DNA of 64,000 nt. Origin: Candidatus Latescibacterota bacterium (lineage in GTDB: Bacteria > Latescibacterota > MWCZ01). Of the stretch, positions 59,729-64,000 are shown piece after piece. Position numbers and translations under genes: made by a program. The notes beneath the pieces are model-generated. The model was not told the origin of the DNA. It searched no databases and saw only the letters and a program-made list of their open reading frames with translations. The first letter of the stretch is position 1. Every line of letters begins with the position of its first letter. The stretch spans positions 74,474 through 138,473 of the forward strand of contig JAKJDF010000007.1 of NCBI GenBank assembly GCA_022706085.1, written 5' to 3'.

Positions 59729-60841
59729 TCATTCGTGGTAATCCGGCGTGGAATACCCGTGGCGCCTCACCAGAAGGTCACGCTCGACCTGTTCAAGGTC
59801 GCCCGCCACCATTTCCTTCACCAGTTCGTGGAACGTGGTGCGCGGCGCCCACCCCAGTTGCGTTCTGGCTTTCGTTGCGTCGCCGAGAAGAGTCTCCACT
59901 TCGGCGGGCCTGCGGTAACGGGGATCCACGGCAACAACGACGTTGTCCGCACGAGCACGCCCTTCGCACACCGGATTGGTGGCAATGGCGTGCTCATTGT
60001 CGCCGCTGCCTCTCCATTCAATCTCAATGCCGACCTCGCGGAACGCCAGGACGACAAATTCGCGAACTGAGTGCTGTTCGCCGGTAGCGATTACGAAATC
60101 GTCGGGCCGCTTTTGTTGCAGCATCAGCCACATCGCCTCAACAAAGTCACGCGCGTGCCCCCAGTCCCGCAATGCATCCAGATTGCCGAGATAGAGGCAC
60201 TTCTGGAGTCCGTGCTTGATACGGGCTACCGCTCTGGTGATTTTGCGCGTCACGAAGGTTTCGCCGCGCATGGGGGATTCGTGGTTGAACAGAATGCCGT
60301 TGCAGGCGAACACGCTGTACGCCTCGCGGTAATTCACCGTGACCCAGTACGCGTAAAGCTTCGCCGCGGCGTACGGCGAGCGTGGATAGAACGGAGTTTT
60401 CTCGGTCTGAGGGATTTCCCGCACCATGCCGAACATCTCGGACGTTGATGCCTGATAGAACCGGGTTTTCCCCACCAGATCAGCGTTTCTGATTGCTTCC
60501 AGTATGCGCAGGGGGCCGATCGCATCCACGTTGGCGGTGTACTCCGGAGTCTGGAACGACACCGCCACGTGGCTCTGGGCGGCAAGGTTGTAGATCTCGT
60601 CCGGTTGGACGTTTTTCACGATCTGGAACATGTGGAGCGCGTCTGTGACATCGCCGTAGTGAAGGAAAAGCCTCCTGTCGCTTTCGTGCGGATCCTGGTA
60701 GAGATCGTCAATCCTTGCAGTGTTGAACTGTGAAGAGCGGCGCTTGATTCCGTGGACTTCGTAGCCCTTTTCCAGCAGCAGCCGGCTCAGGTATGCGCCG
60801 TCCTGCCCGGTTATCCCGGTTATGAGAGCTTTCTTCCGCAT
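59729..60841 (-). CDS. gmd: GDP-mannose 4,6-dehydratase
   Basis: 370 residues. [21 protein letters not shown] is the NADP-binding motif, [10 protein letters not shown] gives YxxxK, and [20 protein letters not shown] and [19 protein letters not shown] are family motifs. It converts GDP-D-mannose to GDP-4-keto-6-deoxymannose. It lies 45 bases upstream of fcl, which completes the pathway to GDP-L-fucose. The product may feed the family 4 glycosyltransferase or others elsewhere. Confidence 0.95.
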   Translation of the reverse strand: MRKKALITGITGQDGAYLSRLLLEKGYEVHGIKRRSSQFNTARIDDLYQDPHESDRRLFLHYGDVTDALHMFQIVKNVQPDEIYNLAAQSHVAVSFQTPEYTANVDAIGPLRILEAIRNADLVGKTRFYQASTSEMFGMVREIPQTEKTPFYPRSPYAAAKLYAYWVTVNYREAYSVFACNGILFNHESPMRGETFVTRKITRAVARIKHGLQKCLYLGNLDALRDWGHARDFVEAMWLMLQQKRPDDFVIATGEQHSVREFVVLAFREVGIEIEWRGSGDNEHAIATNPVCEGRARADNVVVAVDPRYRRPAEVETLLGDATKARTQLGWAPRTTFHELVKEMVAGDLEQVERDLLVRRHGYSTPDYHE

Positions 60842-61042
60842 GTCACATTCCTGGCGTGTCGGACGTCCGGTTACTCACGCGCCGGCGCGCGATGCTTTGT
60901 CTGGAAAAAACTGGCCCGGGCACGGCCACGGAACGAAGACAGGTACCGCAGCCTGCACCCGGAACGAAAATACGAAGGTGTGGCCGGAACCGTTCCCGGC
61001 ACACTCGCGATCGCAGTTGAACGAACAAGGCGGGCGGTGATT

Positions 61043-61768
61043 TCAGAACAGACGCACCATGTCACCCGTAACAAGGTCGGCCGCGTTGCCGTCGTCGGTA
61101 TCAAGGTGCATTTCGAGCACCTGCCCCTTGCCCACCCGGATGAGGACGTTGGAGAACACAACGCCCTTCTCCCCCTCGAACTCGGCGCGGACCATCTGTC
61201 GGTCGGTCAAACCCCATGCGGCGGCGACTTCCGGAGACATGTGCACGTGCCGTCCCGCCCTCATAGCGCCGTTGGGCAGGGTGATACTGCCGGCCGGGCC
61301 CACCAGTGTCACACCGGGGGTACCCTCCAGGTCGCCGCTGTCGCGGATCGGAAGGGAGAGCCCGAGCAGGAACCCGTCGGTGCGGGAAAGCTCCACCTGC
61401 GTGTATGTCCGGGTTGGCCCGAGAATCCTCACGTTTTCTATCGCTCTCATCCTCGGCCCCAGCACCGTAACGGTTTCCCGCGCGGCGTAGAACCCGGGCT
61501 GCCTCAACTCCCGGTAGGGATGGAGCTTCGCGCCCCGGCCATAGAGGATCTGCAACACCTGTTCGGTAACGTGGCAGTGGCGCGCGGAGATGCCGACGGG
61601 AACCAGTTTGGGCGATTCGGGGTCTGCGGTGTTCTGAAGGGCGGCGAGAACTCGATTGGCGACGGTCCGGATGAGTTCCTCGTCGGGCGTAAGGCACCCG
61701 GCGGGGCAGATCGAATCCTCCGCGTAACGGATGTCACCGGGTTGGATGGTGTCGCCTGTGTTCGCCAT
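61043..61768 (-). CDS. pduL: PduL-type phosphotransacylase
   Basis: 241 residues. SARHCHVTEQ and GRHVHMSPE (His64, His66, His174, His176) are the zinc-binding motifs of PduL, an acyl-CoA:phosphate acyltransferase unrelated to Pta. An N-terminal amphipathic helix (DEELIRTVANRVLAALQ, residues 29-45) looks like an encapsulation peptide of microcompartment PduL proteins. No shell protein is in the window. It overlaps the flavodoxin-like gene stop by one base (TGATG), so it is coupled. It may link acyl-CoA to ATP formation via acetate or propionate kinase elsewhere. Confidence 0.85.
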   Translation of the reverse strand: MANTGDTIQPGDIRYAEDSICPAGCLTPDEELIRTVANRVLAALQNTADPESPKLVPVGISARHCHVTEQVLQILYGRGAKLHPYRELRQPGFYAARETVTVLGPRMRAIENVRILGPTRTYTQVELSRTDGFLLGLSLPIRDSGDLEGTPGVTLVGPAGSITLPNGAMRAGRHVHMSPEVAAAWGLTDRQMVRAEFEGEKGVVFSNVLIRVGKGQVLEMHLDTDDGNAADLVTGDMVRLF

Positions 61769-62457
61769 CAGGGTTCCACGGGTGATGAAAATGGGCACGC
61801 GCGCAGTTTCCCGGATACGCCGTTTTTGCGGGCGGTCCACCAGAATCCGAGCGTCGCGACGTTTCGGTAGATCCAGTTGGGCATCAGCGGCCTTGCCATG
61901 AGCGCGATTGCCTCGGCAGGGATGTCTCGGCCATCGGCCAACGCATCCGCTACCATGTCGAGCGCTTTCATTACCGGCCGCACGGTTCTGCCTGCCTCCG
62001 GAAGCGGTTTCCCGCCGATCACCGCACCACTTCCAAGAGCCAGCCCACCGGCCCATCTCATATTGGATTCTACGGCGAACTGGCGACAGATGGCAAGTGC
62101 GGTATGGTTGTGGCGTGCCTCGGGAAACCCGCTGTTGACCAGGGCGGCCAGCCTCATCGGGCCGGCGTTCGCCGATCGCCGGTGGGCGGCAACAAGTTCC
62201 ATGAACCGCACAACCGACCAGGGCTGGCTATCCACGAACAGCGGAAACACAAGGAACAGGAAATCAGCGTCGTCCACGGCTGCAAACAGCTCATTCCGCC
62301 TCTCCTCGGCGCGAACGAGGGGCAATATGTGTATCTGCTTCGAGGGTACGCCCCGTTGACGGAGTTTCTCCGCAAGGTAATCAGCCAGAGACCTCGAATT
62401 GCTTGCCGCGGGCTTCTGGCTCCCCACCGCAAAGAGAATCCCCGGCGTCCCCGTCAC
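61768..62457 (-). CDS. Flavodoxin-fold protein, first copy
   Basis: 229 residues. ILFAVGSQKPAASNSRSLADYLAEKL is a phosphate-binding loop like flavodoxins, and FLFLVFPLFVDSQPWSVVRFMELVAAH resembles the family's flavin-binding second strand. A C-terminal segment with LMPNWIYRNVATLGFWW is unusual. It is probably a flavoprotein oxidoreductase. It overlaps the next gene by ATGA at 62454-62457 and the PduL start by one base. The partner role in acyl metabolism is inferred. Confidence 0.75.
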   Translation of the reverse strand: MTGTPGILFAVGSQKPAASNSRSLADYLAEKLRQRGVPSKQIHILPLVRAEERRNELFAAVDDADFLFLVFPLFVDSQPWSVVRFMELVAAHRRSANAGPMRLAALVNSGFPEARHNHTALAICRQFAVESNMRWAGGLALGSGAVIGGKPLPEAGRTVRPVMKALDMVADALADGRDIPAEAIALMARPLMPNWIYRNVATLGFWWTARKNGVSGKLRACPFSSPVEP

Positions 62458-63023
62458 GATCCATACTCCTCGTTCGCAAGGGCGAGCACCTCTTCCGCGA
62501 CGCGGGCGGCATCTGTGTCGGCGCTCACGAAAGAGACCCGGTACGCCGGCGGACGCATGTTGAGCGCGTTGCGCCGGACAAGCTCCCGGAAAACACTCTC
62601 TGCATTATCGTCCGGGGTGGTTTCCGTGCCGACGTAAAACATGGCAGGCATGCGGTCATACCGTGTCGGATGGTGCGTTTCGCCGCCTGTTTCCTCGAAA
62701 TACGGGAGCGCGAAACAGATGCTCCGGTCCAGCACCTTTTTGAGTTCTGACGAATAGCCCCCGAACGTGACGGGAGTAAGGAAGACCACCAGATCACAGG
62801 TCAGGAACGCGCGGGTTATCTCCTGCGCGTCATCTTTGATGAGGCACTGACCCGGTTTCCGGATCCAGCAGCCGAAGTCCTCAACGCAGGGGGCAACTTT
62901 GTGGTCGCGAAGGATGAATTCCTCCGTTATCCACCCTGCGTGCTCGAGGCAGGAACGTACCTCGTCTGAGATCGCCTGCCCGACGTCCCGTTCGCGCAGG
63001 CCGTTCAGAACCACCGCTCTCAT
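62454..63023 (-). CDS. Flavodoxin family protein with CxxDxxCW motif
   Basis: 189 residues. MRAVVLNGLRERDVGQAISDEV starts the flavodoxin fold. CVEDFGCWIRKPGQCLIKDD matches the conserved Cys-containing motif seen in NADPH-dependent FMN reductase and iron-sulfur flavoprotein relatives, and VVFLTPVTFGGYSSELKKVLDR is the flavin-binding loop region. It is cytoplasmic. GGGGG lies four bases before the ATG. It is the first gene of a three-gene overlapping unit with the second flavodoxin and PduL. Confidence 0.85.
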   Translation of the reverse strand: MRAVVLNGLRERDVGQAISDEVRSCLEHAGWITEEFILRDHKVAPCVEDFGCWIRKPGQCLIKDDAQEITRAFLTCDLVVFLTPVTFGGYSSELKKVLDRSICFALPYFEETGGETHHPTRYDRMPAMFYVGTETTPDDNAESVFRELVRRNALNMRPPAYRVSFVSADTDAARVAEEVLALANEEYGS

Positions 63024-63209
63024 GCTACCCCCGTGCGCGCATCGTGCCAGACGAGTTCTCCTACAAAGATACTCGCCGCGTGATGCGGGCGCCATCGGGA
63101 TGGATTTCACAGCACCGCCGGTTGCGCACGATATTTTAGACGCACGGAGGAACACGCCAGACCGGACTCTGAACAATGCGCCGGCAGCGAAGAACGAAAG
63201 GGTTGGACA

Positions 63210-63986
63210 ATGATAACTGCCGTGATCATAGATGATGAGAAGCCCGCGCGTGATGAACTCCGCTATCTCCTGAGGAAGCACGCCGATATCGAAGTGAACG
63301 GGGAAGCGGCCAGCGGAACGGCAGCAGTGGAGTTGATCGGCGAGCGAGCGCCGGATCTTGTCTTTCTGGACATACAGATGCCGGGAATGACAGGATTTCA
63401 GGTGGTGCAGGAATTGATGGACCGGGAAGAGGAACTCCCGGCGATCGTGTTTGTTACCGCATACGACGAGTACGCGGTGCGCGCGTTTGAAGTCTCGGCA
63501 GTGGATTACCTCCTGAAGCCGGTGGAAGAGGAAAGGCTCGCACAGGCGCTGGACAAAGTGCGCAGACAGGCCGGGGCGACGGCACTCTCACGGGAGGAAA
63601 TCTCCCGGCTGGTCCGGCAGATGGAAGAGGGTGAACGAACCGCCACGCTCCCGCACCGGATCTCCGTGCGGAAAGGAGATCGGTACGTACTGGTGGACCC
63701 GAACGACGTGACGCACGCGTACGTCGTGGACGGGGTTGTTTGCCTGTGCACATCGAAATTGAACGGGATGACCACGCACAAAACGCTCGAGGAGCTGGAA
63801 AAGGACCTTGACGGGAGAATCTTCTGGCGCGTCCACCGGAGCTACATCGTCAACATCAATCATATCGCGGAGATACTCCCGCTTCCGACGGGATCCTACC
63901 GCCTCCGCCTCAACGACGAGAAAAAGACCACCGTTCCTCTCAGCCGGGCACAGGCGAAGCTGTTGAGGAAAGTGGTGAAGTGGTAA
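63210..63986 (+). CDS. LytTR-type response regulator
   Basis: 258 residues. The receiver domain has the acidic pair DD (8-9), the phosphorylation site Asp54 (VFLDIQMPG), VTAYDEYAVRAFE and Lys in DYLLKPV. A linker leads to the LytTR DNA-binding domain with ISVRKGDRYVLVDPNDVTHAYV and FWRVHRSYIVNINHI. It probably binds direct repeats upstream of target genes such as cell-envelope or export genes. GAAAGG precedes the ATG. The kinase gene is not in the window. Confidence 0.9.
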   Translation: MITAVIIDDEKPARDELRYLLRKHADIEVNGEAASGTAAVELIGERAPDLVFLDIQMPGMTGFQVVQELMDREEELPAIVFVTAYDEYAVRAFEVSAVDYLLKPVEEERLAQALDKVRRQAGATALSREEISRLVRQMEEGERTATLPHRISVRKGDRYVLVDPNDVTHAYVVDGVVCLCTSKLNGMTTHKTLEELEKDLDGRIFWRVHRSYIVNINHIAEILPLPTGSYRLRLNDEKKTTVPLSRAQAKLLRKVVKW

Positions 63987-64000
63987 GACGCGCGTAGCGG

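Noticed and set aside
1-64000. CRISPR arrays, rRNA genes, prophage or integrase genes
   Set aside because: I found no evenly spaced direct repeats, no rRNA-like sequence and no phage or integrase proteins.

Overview
The window is GC-rich bacterial chromosome, with about 57 protein genes, one tRNA, one transposase gene and many short palindromic repeats. I see no rRNA, CRISPR array, phage or plasmid functions. The block yggS-yggT-divIVA-DUF167-pnp-ileS-dksA/traR-lspA-lspA (41515 down to 33824) resembles the ylmE-ylmG-divIVA-ileS order of Terrabacteria. Other genes (a murein transglycosylase, periplasmic HtrA, TlpA-type and SIMPL proteins, GDP-fucose synthesis) suggest a diderm cell envelope. 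The many glycosidases, URO-D-like proteins and sulfatases also fit an environmental heterotroph. Armatimonadota or a related diderm Terrabacteria lineage is my best guess; this is inference only.

Layout. 1-10380, minus strand: a carbohydrate locus with two URO-D-like proteins, a GH5-type glycosidase, a sialidase-type propeller, a GH28-type beta-helix protein, an epimerase, an unknown protein and a PD-(D/E)XK-like protein. A RAYT transposase (REP-associated tyrosine transposase) sits inside it. 10584-13427: an oxidative-stress island (Fur/PerR regulator, catalase, hemerythrin). 13539-18270: second sialidase-type protein, DUF4160/DUF2442 pair, polyphosphate:AMP phosphotransferase, glycosyltransferase. 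18713-30028: more sugar catabolism: TlpA-like thioredoxin, ADP-ribosylglycohydrolase, two MDR dehydrogenases, GH43/32-type propeller, GH36, sugar-isomerase-like TIM barrel, two amidohydrolase-type proteins. 30387-33500: two tandem sulfatases embedded in palindromic repeats.

33824-41515 is the housekeeping block named above. 42040-45806: an MltF-like transglycosylase behind a near-perfect sigma-54 promoter, convergent with a sigma factor and its overlapping unknown partner, then a ThuA protein. 45878-51987: MFS transporter, FAD oxidoreductase, CcmB, CcmA and an alpha/beta hydrolase. 52140-58647: tRNA-Gly(CCC), HtrA, GH38 alpha-mannosidase, SIMPL protein, MarC. 58676-60841: GDP-L-fucose synthesis (gmd, fcl). 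61043-63986: PduL phosphotransacylase with two flavodoxin-fold proteins in overlapping frames, and a LytTR response regulator.

How it works together. Most glycosidases here show no signal peptide, so the locus looks built for intracellular breakdown of imported sialylated, galactosylated, mannosylated or uronic-acid-containing glycans, followed by oxidoreductases and an isomerase. No dedicated transporter (SusCD, ABC or TRAP) is next to them. Palindromic repeats of at least four families lie in most of the longer intergenic gaps; the RAYT gene carries a perfect palindrome inside its own reading frame. Paralogue pairs recur: URO-D-like, sialidase, MDR, amidohydrolase, sulfatase, lspA and flavodoxin.
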